NCBI GenBank assembly: GCA_035591015.1
Contig: JAXIUW010193734.1
Coordinates: 1 to 11,869, forward strand
Direction: 5' to 3'
DNA: 11,869 bases
Source of the DNA: Cephalothrix simula
Taxonomy: Eukaryota > Nemertea > Palaeonemertea > Archinemertea > Cephalotrichidae
Part shown: positions 1 to 7,848 of the stretch, in pieces
Layout of the letters: the number at the start of each line of letters is the position of its first letter
How positions within the stretch are numbered: position 1 is the stretch's first letter
Program-made: the position numbers and the translations under genes
Notes under the pieces: generated by a model
The model's database searches: none
Told to the model about the DNA's origin: nothing
Seen by the model: the letters and a program-made list of their open reading frames with translations, nothing else

Positions 1-543
1 ATCAGATTCACGACCAATTGCGGCTTCAGAACAGTCACTTTCCGCGATTCTTTGCAAATCATTAAAGATGTTTCCCTCTTTGGGTAGAGAAGGTACTTCT
101 AACTTCTTCCCAGCAGCAGATTCAAATCCTACAAACTGATCAGATTTACGATCTTTTGCGATTTCGGAACAGTCCTTTTCGGCGATTTTTTCCAAATCTT
201 TTAAGATATTTCCTTTTTTGGGTAATACCGGAGCATCTGACTTGTTTCCACCAGCAGATTTAAATCCAAAAAACTGATCAGACTTATGATCATTTGCGAT
301 TTCAGAACAGTCAGTTTCGGCCATTCTTTGCAAATCATTAAAAATGTTTCCCTTTATGGGTAATGCATCCAACTTCTTAACACTAGAAAATTTAAATCCA
401 ACAAATTGATCAGGTTTATGACCATTTCCGATTTCAGAACAGTCACTTTCGGCAATTCTTAGCAAATCATTAAAGATATTTCCCATTTTGGGTAATGAAG
501 GAACGTCTAAATTCTTTCCGCTAGCAGATTTAAATCCAACAAA
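1..543 (-). repeat. BRCA2: Tandem BRC-repeat array, four units of 44-46 codons
   Basis: Four consecutive units start with F[VF]GF at 543, 405, 273 and 135, giving periods of 138, 132 and 138 bp. The fourth unit reaches base 1 almost at a unit boundary, so more may follow outside. Each unit has an FxxA-type half (FKSASGK, FKFSSVK, FKSAGGN, FESAAGK), then GN[I]xxDL in the position of the LFDE motif, then a conserved spacer (xIAExDCSEIAxDxKSDQ). In known BRC repeats the FxxA half occupies the RAD51 oligomerisation pocket and the LFDE half binds a second pocket. Units 1 and 4 keep both halves. Unit 2 lacks the Ala and is two codons shorter. Unit 3 has ILKD in place of IFND. Confidence 0.92.
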
Positions 544-1484
544 GAGATGAGATTTACCGTCTTTTGCGATTTCAGTCGAGTCAGTTTTGACAATTATTTG
601 CGAATCATGGATGATATTTCCTTTTTTACGTGTATTACATTGCTTGGGACTTACCCTGTCATGACTATTGCAGTCCTTAATATTGATATTGACATCACTT
701 TTAGTCAAAGATTGAAAGGAGGAATGTTTTGGATTCTCCGTTTTAAGACTGTCAAAACTACTATCATTTAAAGTCTCCTCAGGAATAGGAGAAAAAACAG
801 CTTTTTTCCTTAATGAACTATTGTTTTCATATGTTGAAGGTGATATGATTGAATTTATCGAGGAGTTGCAAGTTGAAATCGTTTTCATTGATGATATGCC
901 AGAATCATAATCTGAACTGTCATTCAAAATTATTCCTGCCTTATTTATACATTCTATAGAAGCCGGATTGGGGGAATGATTAAAACTGATCACATTAGGC
1001 GAAATTTTTGAACCACATGAAGTGTTTTTTATGAAAGATCCATTATAGACATTTTCTTTTTCCAGTTCCCGATGGGATAATTTCCTCTTTTTTTCAAACC
1101 ATGACGGGGTTTGAGGATTAGTAAACGAATTACCAAACAATGAAATATCTAGAGACGAATCACTTTGGTAATTGCGATAATTTTCATTCGAGGTTTCCAG
1201 AGTGTTTTTCATTCCATCGTATTTCGCATAAGGTGAAGGAGTTTTGAAAGTATGATGACGAGCTGAAGGACTTTCCTTAACCACCAGGGAATTAACTTCA
1301 AGCTTACGCTTTAAATTAGAATGAGACTTAAGTGATATGGGTCCCTTGATAGGAGTTTCAGTCACGAAATTGTATTTCGGTTTCACATGAAATTCCCATT
1401 TGATATTGCTGTATGATGTATCTTGACACTTCTTAGAAACTTCTTCAATGTCACACTTCACTAATGTTGAGAATGGTTTAAAAA
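1..1484 (-). CDS. BRCA2: BRCA2, large BRC-repeat exon (vertebrate exon 11 equivalent), 3' end beyond the window
   Basis: BRCA2 is a nuclear mediator of homologous recombination that delivers RAD51 to single-stranded DNA through its BRC repeats. The exon opens at a good acceptor (TATTTTATTTCAG, AG at 1486-1485). Its first two bases complete a codon left by the exon ending at 2636, and the frame then stays open for 494 codons to base 1, where it runs off the window. The first 300 or so residues are low-complexity, Ser/Asn/Lys-rich and probably disordered. They include a TPSWFEKKRKL stretch and an FSPIPEE motif (795-775). The last 181 codons (543-1) are a tandem array of BRC-type repeats with FKSASGK and IFND cores. 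The phase-1 entry matches my memory of the human exon 10/11 junction. Unlike vertebrate BRCA2, the repeats are packed with almost no spacer. The start is set by the splice site, not a Met. Confidence 0.93.
546..637 (-). repeat. BRCA2: Vestigial half BRC unit preceding the array
   Basis: The 30 or so codons just before unit 1 read KKGNIIHD, then a Ser/Ile/Val stretch, then TDSTEIAKDGKS. This lines up with the second half of the array units (KKGNILKD, then KDCSEIAKDRKS). No recognisable FxxA half precedes it. I read it as a decayed fifth unit that keeps only the distal half and spacer. The alignment was made by eye. Confidence 0.6.
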
Positions 1485-1699
1485 CTGAAATAAAATAATA
1501 CGAGAAATCATTTAATATTCTATTGATGAGAAAAATACAGATGATGAATAAAAACATAATCAACTTATCAATATAGTTGGCCCAGTTAAAACAATGGCGT
1601 TAATAATTTTTCTCCAAATTTATATAACATAACGGCAATGTCCAGGGGTCAGTAAGTTTATATATGCCTACGCAAATGATCAGGGGTATCTAGGCCAAT

Positions 1700-1787
1700 G
1701 GGGGGGGGGGTTGTGGCAAAGCAACGAAATTAGCCAGCGAGGGGGATGGAGAAAACTCCCCCAACCACCGGAGACTGGAAATTTTGA
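1700..1787. repeat. G run plus G/C-rich inverted repeats
   Basis: An 11-base G run is followed by GGGGGATGGAG and, four bases later, CTCCCCC, which can pair as a short hairpin. A longer-range pair is GGTTGTGG (about 1709-1716) with CCAACCACC. This may be the remnant of a small foldback element or simply low-complexity DNA. Confidence 0.45.
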
Positions 1788-2218
1788 AAATATAGAGCAC
1801 ACAGGCTTTTACGGATGTTTTTCATGGTACATCGTTACTACAGTAATTGTATGCCTCAATCTTAACTCATCGCCCGGGCTCATCGCGCCCTCAGTGTCCC
1901 GAGAACGTCATAGATACATTAGGTCATTCATAGATGTTGAATCACAATGAATATACTGTCAAGATATTTAACAGTTTAAAGTGTAGCAGTGAACAAGTTG
2001 AAGAAAAGCATTTTGGATGACGCCGATTATGACTTCCTTCAATCATCCAGAAGTGCCTTAATAATTAAAGAAGGCATCAGGAATTGGCTAATTAGGAAGA
2101 CTATAGGTCTATCAAAAATTTCTGATTGTACTCTCTGATACCATGGAAATGTCAAGATGTGAACTCCTTCATGCGCTAAGAGCATGTAGTAGTTGAATCT
2201 ATGGCTACTTTCAGTCAA

Positions 2219-2272
2219 AAGTGCCTGCCTTTACATGCTGTACTCAAGTGCCTGCCTGTATAGGCTGTACTG
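2219..2272. repeat. 27-bp tandem repeat, two copies
   Basis: AAGTGCCTGCCT followed by a TxTAxxxGCTGTACT tail occurs twice back to back (2219-2245 and 2246-2272) with a few mismatches. A third partial GTGCCTGC is near 2373. It is intronic and no function is apparent. Confidence 0.75.
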
Positions 2273-2635
2273 TCTGATATAGTGTTTTGATACAAACTTC
2301 AATCGTTTGATTATCATTTGTAATAAATGCAGGATAAAACCCTTGGTTTTATATTTTTTTGCCATTAAAAATGTGCCTGCGTACGGCATACGCGAGATTG
2401 TCGACCTCTAAAGCTATGGTGCTACCTGCCTAAAGTTCGCGTACGTTGGAGCAATTGCTCAAGTACGGCTGCCGAGTCCCGATGCACCGATCAAAACTTC
2501 TATTTTATAAGAAAATTTCATTACTGTGAATTACTGTTCCCTCACACCTACAGCGTAAAGTATTCCAGACATTGATTTTTTTCTTGAATACATTTACTAG
2601 GGACTTAAAACAAGCTTTAATCAATAAATAATTAC

Positions 2636-4118
2636 CTTCATCAGGTTTGATGTCTCCTTTTTCCTCTTTCTCGATAATTGAAATATCTTTTGAACAAGTT
2701 GGCCTCATAATTTCATCTTCAGGAATTTCATTTGTCAATGGGGTCCTATTTAAAGTGATATTTTTATTCAAAGACAATTGGAATGCAACTGGGACGACCA
2801 TATCAACTATTTCACTAGAATTAGGATATAGAAAGGATGCTTTATCTTTTTGTCGTCGAAAAGATAAAAATGCTTGCCCCATTGAGGAATTGTTTTTATC
2901 ATGATCAGGGGAAGGTTTATCATCTTTGGACAAGCTAAGGCATTTAGAATTACTTAACATATTCTCCTGGGTTATAGAAGCTATTTCATCCAAATATTTT
3001 TCTGGTATTGGAGAAAAAAACTCATCACTTCCACAACAAGGCGTTGACATTAACATATTACGTTGCATTAATTCCGGCGACGTATTTTTACGACAGCTAG
3101 CAATCAAAGAATCGTGAAGTCTTTGTGAACAGGGAAGTAACGGTGGTGACGTATGTGCTGGGGAATTTGAGGGGGATAATTGTAATAAATTTTCAGGCTT
3201 AAGCTCTGGAGATAATAAAACTCCTTTGGTTTCCCGCTCAACCGCATCACAAGCTGCAGCAAGTAGCGTCGATGTGGCTTGCGAAAACTCCGCTTCGATA
3301 TCACCACATTTAGAAGAACAGTTATTAAATTTATCATTTAATAATTTCCGCCGTGGAGCCGATTTGCGGACTTTTCTTCCTGAATTGTAAACAGGGGGCG
3401 AAAATATAGCAGATAGAGTTTTTTCAACATGTTCCGCATTCTTATCAAGTAGGTTAATTGGCATACATATTTTGACATTAGAACGGCTGTTATTTAAAAC
3501 AGGCTTTTCATTTTCATCAGTACTTTCATTGTTAACAAACATTTCATTATCATTAGGTGCAACATTTTTGTGATTTATTATTTTACCTATCAAACTACGA
3601 GGTTCCATAGCAACATTTTTGTCCCTTATTATTTTACCTATCAAACTCCGAGGTTCCATAGCACCATTTGACAAGTCATCATTAAAATCATTTTTATCAC
3701 AATAAGCCTGACTAATGGCCATTTTATTCGACTTAACACGCTCCGTAGTCAGTTCCACGCCCCCTTCTTCCGTACTTTCATTCGATAATACTTTCGCAGT
3801 CGACATTGAAGAAAACATTTCCGTACTTTGAGACGCTTGTGTGACATTCTTGTCCCCTTTCTCCTCAAAGAGGGGTTGACTAAATAAAACTTCGGGTTTC
3901 ATATTTAAATCACAAACACAATCCTCAGCTAACGTACACTGGCATTTGTCCCTTCTTAAAGCATCCTTAATTGTTAAGTCCTTGCGATTGATCACAGTTT
4001 TATTGTAATCATTTATCCCAGGAGATTCCAGGGCACTGTCCTCTGAGAAATGTAAGGATAACATCCCTTCCATGCTGAGTTCCCCAGCATTTTGACTAAA
4101 AAGCGCCCTTGCTGACCC
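2636..4118 (-). CDS. BRCA2: BRCA2, 1483-bp exon (vertebrate exons 9-10 equivalent)
   Basis: The acceptor is TTTAATTTCAG (AG at 4120-4119) and the donor GATGAAG|GTAATT. The exon enters in phase 0 and leaves in phase 1, matching the two neighbours and, from memory, human exons 9 start and 10 end. It reads GSARALFSQNAGELS and then through an internal Met at 4073, which is not the true start. Landmarks counted from that Met: a CxCx5CxC cysteine cluster at residues 44-54; a duplicated 17-residue unit (MEPRSLIGKI) at about 139-172; a basic stretch VRKSAPRRK at 235-243 that resembles human VRTSKTRKK; many SP/TP sites; and FFSPIPEK at 353-360. It is otherwise probably disordered. The frame stays open past the donor to 2505, so intron retention would add a short unrelated tail. 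Role: N-terminal region between the PALB2-binding and BRC segments. Confidence 0.88.
3561..3662 (-). repeat. BRCA2: 51-bp in-frame tandem duplication in BRCA2 coding sequence
   Basis: Two 51-bp units (3561-3611 and 3612-3662) differ at only a few positions. They encode two copies of a 17-residue segment containing MEPRSLIGKII and KNVA. The period is a multiple of three, so the frame is kept. Near identity points to a recent duplication, and such units are often length-polymorphic. Confidence 0.9.
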
Positions 4119-4542
4119 CTGAAATTAAAAAAAAAAACAATAAATATTATCGGCACGCTCTTTTCCCAAAACCATTACTATACTACTTTGTTCGAAGGAA
4201 AAGACTCTTTATACGACAACAAACCAATCATCTGGTTAAATTTGTAAATTTTTTGGCATGACCCACCAGAACAAGGTTTTCATCAATACAAAATACAGAA
4301 AATTTGACTATTTGTAATCTTAAAACATCATATGTTTCATACTCTAATTTAAGGGAGATTTTCTCCACAGAACTGGCTTATTCAAGCAAAATCCTATCCA
4401 ATTTATTATACGAAGCCCGTGATCTCATCCAATTATTAAGATATAAATCAAAACCTGACACGCTAAAACACCGAAAAAAACCAACCCATTATCTTGATAA
4501 ATAACCATCTCTTTACATCATTTATTTGTAAACGATACTTAC
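4119..4542 (-). other. BRCA2 intron (vertebrate intron 8 equivalent), 424 bp
   Basis: The donor is AATT|GTAAGTAT, close to consensus, and the acceptor follows a long T tract. The content is plain AT-rich sequence. The plus-strand open stretch at 4304-4504 is a chance ORF with no recognisable domain. Confidence 0.82.
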
Positions 4543-4595
4543 AATTTGTAACGTTGGTTCATTTGAAATATTTGACTCTGAGCTGCTTGTTGAAT
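4543..4595 (-). CDS. BRCA2: BRCA2, 53-bp microexon (vertebrate exon 8 equivalent)
   Basis: The acceptor is ATTTCTCTTTTAG and the donor AATT|GTAAGTAT. The 53 bases start with AT, which completes the codon begun by G at 8847 to give GAT (Asp). They then give 17 full codons (STSSSESNISNEPTLQI) and end in phase 0, exactly what the exon at 4118 needs. Human BRCA2 exon 8, as I recall, is 50 bp with the same entry and exit phases. The size, phase and position match, together with strong splice sites, makes this convincing despite its length. It encodes a Ser-rich linker just after the SWSSSLATPP motif. Confidence 0.87.
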
Positions 4596-4773
4596 CTAAA
4601 AGAGAAATTGTTAAAAACTTATTTCCAATAACCTGATAACAACGTCGTAATTAAGTTCGGTACTACAACAATGTACCGTCTTTCGACGGATGTGTGAATG
4701 CAGCATCATAATGCACCCCTTTTCTTGCACGAATATAATAACTTCCCATATTTAGATGTAACGATAATATGTG

Positions 4774-4809
4774 CAATAACCTTTTTATTCACAATAACCT
4801 TTTTATTCA
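4774..4809. repeat. 18-bp tandem repeat, two perfect copies
   Basis: CAATAACCTTTTTATTCA occurs at 4774-4791 and again at 4792-4809 without mismatch. It is intronic, with no function apparent. Confidence 0.85.
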
Positions 4810-5058
4810 CGAATTCACGAAGAGGCAACTTGTTTTATATAACCAAAATACCGGTGATAAATCATCCTTTAGATTTCAGATGGAATTAACGGCTCTTAAC
4901 GGATAGGAAAGCACAAATAATTATGATAAAATATATATTTCGGAATAAAGCTTAATGTTAATGTTACTAATTTTTAACAAAATATATATATTTAAATCAA
5001 ATATACAAAATTTATAAAATGAAATATATACCGAACTGGTAAAAGTGCAATAAAAACG

Positions 5059-5132
5059 GTACATCGCACGAGTGGGTTATATTTCACGATTCGCAGACGA
5101 GCGAAATATACACCAACGAGTGCGACATAACC
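5059..5132. repeat. Imperfect inverted repeat (small foldback)
   Basis: The left arm (TACATCGCACGAGTGGGTTA and on to TTCACGATTCGC) pairs with the right arm (GCGAAATATACACC, then AACGAGTGCGACATAA) over about 35 bp with mismatches, around a centre near 5096. It is clearly richer in CpG than its flanks. It could be a tiny MITE or a structured transcript segment downstream of the Kelch gene. Confidence 0.6.
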
Positions 5133-5332
5133 TTCATTTGGGTGTGGGCTGTATCATACGATTTTTCACGTCAGATACATGGTATTTAATAAGAGTGTGA
5201 TAAACATTTGTATATCATCTTATATTCTGTAATCACATCTGAATGCGTAGTTAATGTGCAAATAACGTACAAATACACAGACATACAAAATGCAGATCTT
5301 TTGAGCAAAATCATTGTCTTAGAAGTGTAACT

Positions 5333-5553
5333 AAGTTGTATATTATTCTTGAATTTAAGAATAGATTCTCCAAACCAGCATTTTTTATGTTTCAGCTCAG
5401 CTACAGTTACCCGTTCATCATCGATAGCATCATATGCATCAATGTGTGATGGCATGCAAATTTCATTTCCACTGAGAACAAAGACTATTTTCAAAAGAAC
5501 AAGCAGAAAACTTCACTCTAGATCTAGGCATTCCTTTAGGTAGTATTTTTCCA
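5333..5553 (-). pseudogene. Duplicated 3' fragment of the Kelch gene, frameshifted
   Basis: This is a near copy of 5554-5781, the last Kelch blade of the intact gene, placed directly downstream in the same orientation. Key peptide words persist (MPRSRV, then in another frame HIDAYDAIDDE and VTVAELKHKKC). A 2-base deletion where the gene has AATAAAATC shifts the frame, and the fragment cannot be read through. The upstream end of this copy supplies the last five residues and stop codon of the intact gene. There is no domain start or promoter, so it is a fragment rather than a second gene. Confidence 0.87.
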
Positions 5554-5781
5554 AAGTTGTATATTATTCTTGAATTTAAGAATAGATGCTCCAAAACTGC
5601 ATTTTTTATGTTTCAGCTCAGCTACAGTTACCCATTCATCATCGATAGCATCATATGCATCAATGTGTGATGCCATGAAAATTTCATCTCCACCAAGAAC
5701 AAAGATTTTATTTTCATAAGAACAAGCAGAAAACACCACTCTAGATCTAGGCATTTCTTTCTTTTCGACAGTATTTCTCGG
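5333..5781. repeat. About 221-228-bp tandem duplication at the Kelch gene 3' end
   Basis: The two units are 5333-5553 and 5554-5781. They share long identical runs, for example the stretch beginning AAGTTGTATATTATTCTTGA at 5333 and 5554, with scattered substitutions and small indels. The junction lies at 5553/5554. The offset (221 bp) is not a multiple of three. Confidence 0.92.
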
Positions 5782-7269
5782 TTTTGGTAAATATTCCAGG
5801 ACGGATTTACTACGGTTTGCTCCGCCGAAAATGAACATTCTTTCACCAAGCTGTGTCGATGAAGCACTATGAAACATACTATCGGAGCCATATTTTATCC
5901 AAGTGTCAGTAAAAACATTATAAACATAGATCTCTTTGGAATAATGAATTTCCGATGCACCTCCAAAACAATAAATACTGTTTCCATTAGTGGAAGAACA
6001 TGAAGTGGTGCATGATAATGGTTTAGGCAGTTCGGAAAGTGTTGACCAATTATTTTCAACACAATCATAAGCCTCAACCGATTGTGTTTGATTACTAGTT
6101 ATTTCATTCCCAGACGTACATCCTCCTATAGCTATCAGCTTTCCACCTAATGCAACAAGACTGTGCCAAACTCGTGGGGTTTTCATATCTGCCTTTCGAC
6201 ACCATTTATTTACTGATGGATTGTAGCAATAATTTGACTTAAGAGTATCATCATTAGTACTCATACCACCAACAACAAACATACAGTTTTCTGTAACAGC
6301 TGTGCAAGGTAACGATAAACATTCTGGTAGATCGGGTAGAGCCGAAAACGTCTTGTCTTCTATGTCAAAGGCCTCGACACAACAAGAAGGCTCATCATCA
6401 ATTAACCCACCGACAATAACGATTTTTGTTACTTCCGACTTTTGTCTTGGTTTTGTAGAAACTTCAAAATCTAGATGAACATTTTCCTGACTGAAAGAAT
6501 ATTCAACCAAATCAGCAGTAAAATTGAAGGCGTCATTATCAAGCTTAATCAATGGATTGCGCATTAACGTAGCAATAGTATACGGTTTCAAACGACCAAG
6601 TCGAAGTGATTTTAGAAGCGGTACTAATTTTTTGATACGGTCTGCAGGAGAGTGTTCGGTCCATAGAACTACGGCTTTTAAGGCATCCTCTTCTTCTTTA
6701 AGGATCAATTCATCAGGTAAAAGCACATCTTTCAAAATATCGTAAGTTAGTTCAAGAAATTCATTCCTGTTAACAATATCTACAAAATTATTGCAGATGT
6801 ATGAAACGCAATGTTGTTGCAAAGTTTTGATGTCCAACTTATATGCAATTGAAACTAGTCTCAAAACATTACCGTCAGTAACGATTTCCGGAGTAAACGC
6901 TTCATTAATAGCAGGTATTAGAGTAATTATATTAAAGGTCTTTGTTTCATTTAAAAAAGCTTCGATATCATCAAATGGTACGTCGACTTTGCCCGTATAG
7001 ATAAACTGTAGAATGTGTTCGAAAGTGTTCTTACTGCAAAGGCCTGAGAGGTCAATCTTTTTTCGATTTTCATCTTGCAAAATTTCCAGCTCAAAATATT
7101 TGCTACAGCTCATTAGAACACATGAATGACAATTAAATACAGTGTCATTAATGACAATTTGTAAGTCACACACTTTTCTATCCTTCCAAAGCTTAAATAA
7201 TCCTGTCACTATCACTGAATCATGATTTTTATTATTAATCGTAACTAATGATAACTGTTTGGTCGCCAT
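5536..7269 (-). CDS. Intronless BTB-BACK-Kelch (KLHL/KBTBD-like) protein, 577 aa
   Basis: Probable substrate adaptor of a cullin-3 RING ubiquitin ligase. In this family BTB binds CUL3 and dimerises, and the propeller binds substrate. BTB is about residues 19-125 (DLQIVIND, CHSCVLMSCSKYFE, FIYTGKVDV). BACK is about 133-250 (ELTYDILKDVLL, VVLWTEH, LLKSLRLGRL). Six Kelch blades follow, with paired glycines at 287-288, 334-335, 382-383, 436-437, 482-483 and 526-527. The length is normal for the family and there are no introns. The ATG context (AATAATGG, A at -3 and G at +4) is strong, and a TATATA-like sequence lies about 25 bp upstream. The gene sits inside a BRCA2 intron on the same strand. The last five residues and stop come from the edge of the tandem duplication. 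I cannot assign a specific KLHL orthologue, and the substrate is unknown. Confidence 0.93.
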   Translation of the reverse strand: MATKQLSLVTINNKNHDSVIVTGLFKLWKDRKVCDLQIVINDTVFNCHSCVLMSCSKYFELEILQDENRKKIDLSGLCSKNTFEHILQFIYTGKVDVPFDDIEAFLNETKTFNIITLIPAINEAFTPEIVTDGNVLRLVSIAYKLDIKTLQQHCVSYICNNFVDIVNRNEFLELTYDILKDVLLPDELILKEEEDALKAVVLWTEHSPADRIKKLVPLLKSLRLGRLKPYTIATLMRNPLIKLDNDAFNFTADLVEYSFSQENVHLDFEVSTKPRQKSEVTKIVIVGGLIDDEPSCCVEAFDIEDKTFSALPDLPECLSLPCTAVTENCMFVVGGMSTNDDTLKSNYCYNPSVNKWCRKADMKTPRVWHSLVALGGKLIAIGGCTSGNEITSNQTQSVEAYDCVENNWSTLSELPKPLSCTTSCSSTNGNSIYCFGGASEIHYSKEIYVYNVFTDTWIKYGSDSMFHSASSTQLGERMFIFGGANRSKSVLEYLPKPRNTVEKKEMPRSRVVFSACSYENKIFVLGGDEIFMASHIDAYDAIDDEWVTVAELKHKKCSFGASILKFKNNIQLWKNTT

Positions 7270-7848
7270 TATTAGCGTAGAACTCGTACGCCTATATAAA
7301 ATATCTAATCAAATTCTGATTTATTGATTTTACCAGGAAAAATTTTTCCAATGAACAAAACGTAGGTTATCTGACATTGTAAATTCAAAAAAATTATTCT
7401 TTGAAAATTTTATAACATGCAATGGTGCGAAGCAGAAAGTGGCCGGAATAAATCGAGAAATCCCATATAGCCTTGACTATTACATGTACATACCATTTTA
7501 ACGAAAATTCCACCTATAATTTCTATATATATAGTAATAAATAATCCTCTATATACATGTAAAGTTCAAATTGAAAATCGAAAAATGAAATTTTTATGAA
7601 AAAATTTTGAAAAATGATTTCATTTGTCGATTTTTTTTTTGACTTTTAATTAATTGTGGATTATTTAGCCGAGGCACGGATTATTGGATTCAATAAAAAG
7701 AATTGTTTTGTCACTTGGTAGCCCCATGGGTAGCAACTTTATCTGGGTCGATAAAAAAGAAAATTCGCAACTATATTGAAGTACAGCGGGTAGGTGTACT
7801 CAGTGTTACTTAGAACAGTGCATACAAATAGATATATATATTGGATGA
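7270..7848. other. Intron sequence upstream of the Kelch gene
   Basis: AT-rich DNA that should contain the Kelch promoter. A TATATA-like element is at about 7291-7298 and a 130-bp foldback at 7538-7667. There are two ACATGTA words. No protein-coding signal is seen on either strand. Confidence 0.55.
7538..7667. repeat. 130-bp foldback repeat
   Basis: The ends are TAAATAATCC (7538) and its complement GGATTATTTA (7667). The inner arms pair through AAGTTCAAA / TTTGACTTT, AAAATCGA / TCGATTTT and AAATGAAAT / ATTTCATTT around a short A/T-rich loop. It is probably a small non-autonomous element, with no target duplication identified. Confidence 0.65.

Larger units (their letters stand above)
1485..2635 (-). 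other. BRCA2 intron (vertebrate intron 10 equivalent), 1151 bp
   Basis: The donor is GAAG|GTAATT (GT at 2635-2634) and the acceptor TTTCAG (1486-1485). Phase 1 is preserved across it, so no extra exon is needed. It holds an 11-base G run at 1700-1710, a hairpin-forming G/C-rich patch around 1740-1787, a 27-bp two-copy tandem repeat (2219-2272), and a locally G+C-richer stretch at about 2371-2495 with several GTACG words that I could not identify. I see no gene in it. The open stretch at 1711-1950 on the plus strand has no protein-like features. Confidence 0.8.
4596..5332. other. Left part of the 4.25-kb BRCA2 intron, no gene
   Basis: Very AT-rich sequence. It contains an 18-bp two-copy repeat (4774-4809) and a G+C-richer hairpin (5059-5132). 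Read on the minus strand, 5332-5186 continues the frame of the duplicated Kelch fragment, but the peptide there has no Kelch features and is probably old 3' UTR. An ATTAAA on the minus strand at 5190-5185 could be a poly(A) signal for the Kelch gene. Confidence 0.65.

Noticed and set aside
1711-1950. 79-residue plus-strand frame in the BRCA2 intron
   Set aside because: Begins in a G run and hairpin, has no recognisable motif and lies inside a validated intron.
2505-2635. Continuation of the 4118-2636 frame to a stop at 2505
   Set aside because: It passes a good donor (GAAG|GTAATT) whose phase fits the next exon, and the extra 43 residues show no homology. It is treated as intron.
5186-5494. 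102-residue frame as a separate gene
   Set aside because: It is the frameshifted duplicate of the last Kelch blade followed by non-Kelch sequence. There is no BTB or other domain.
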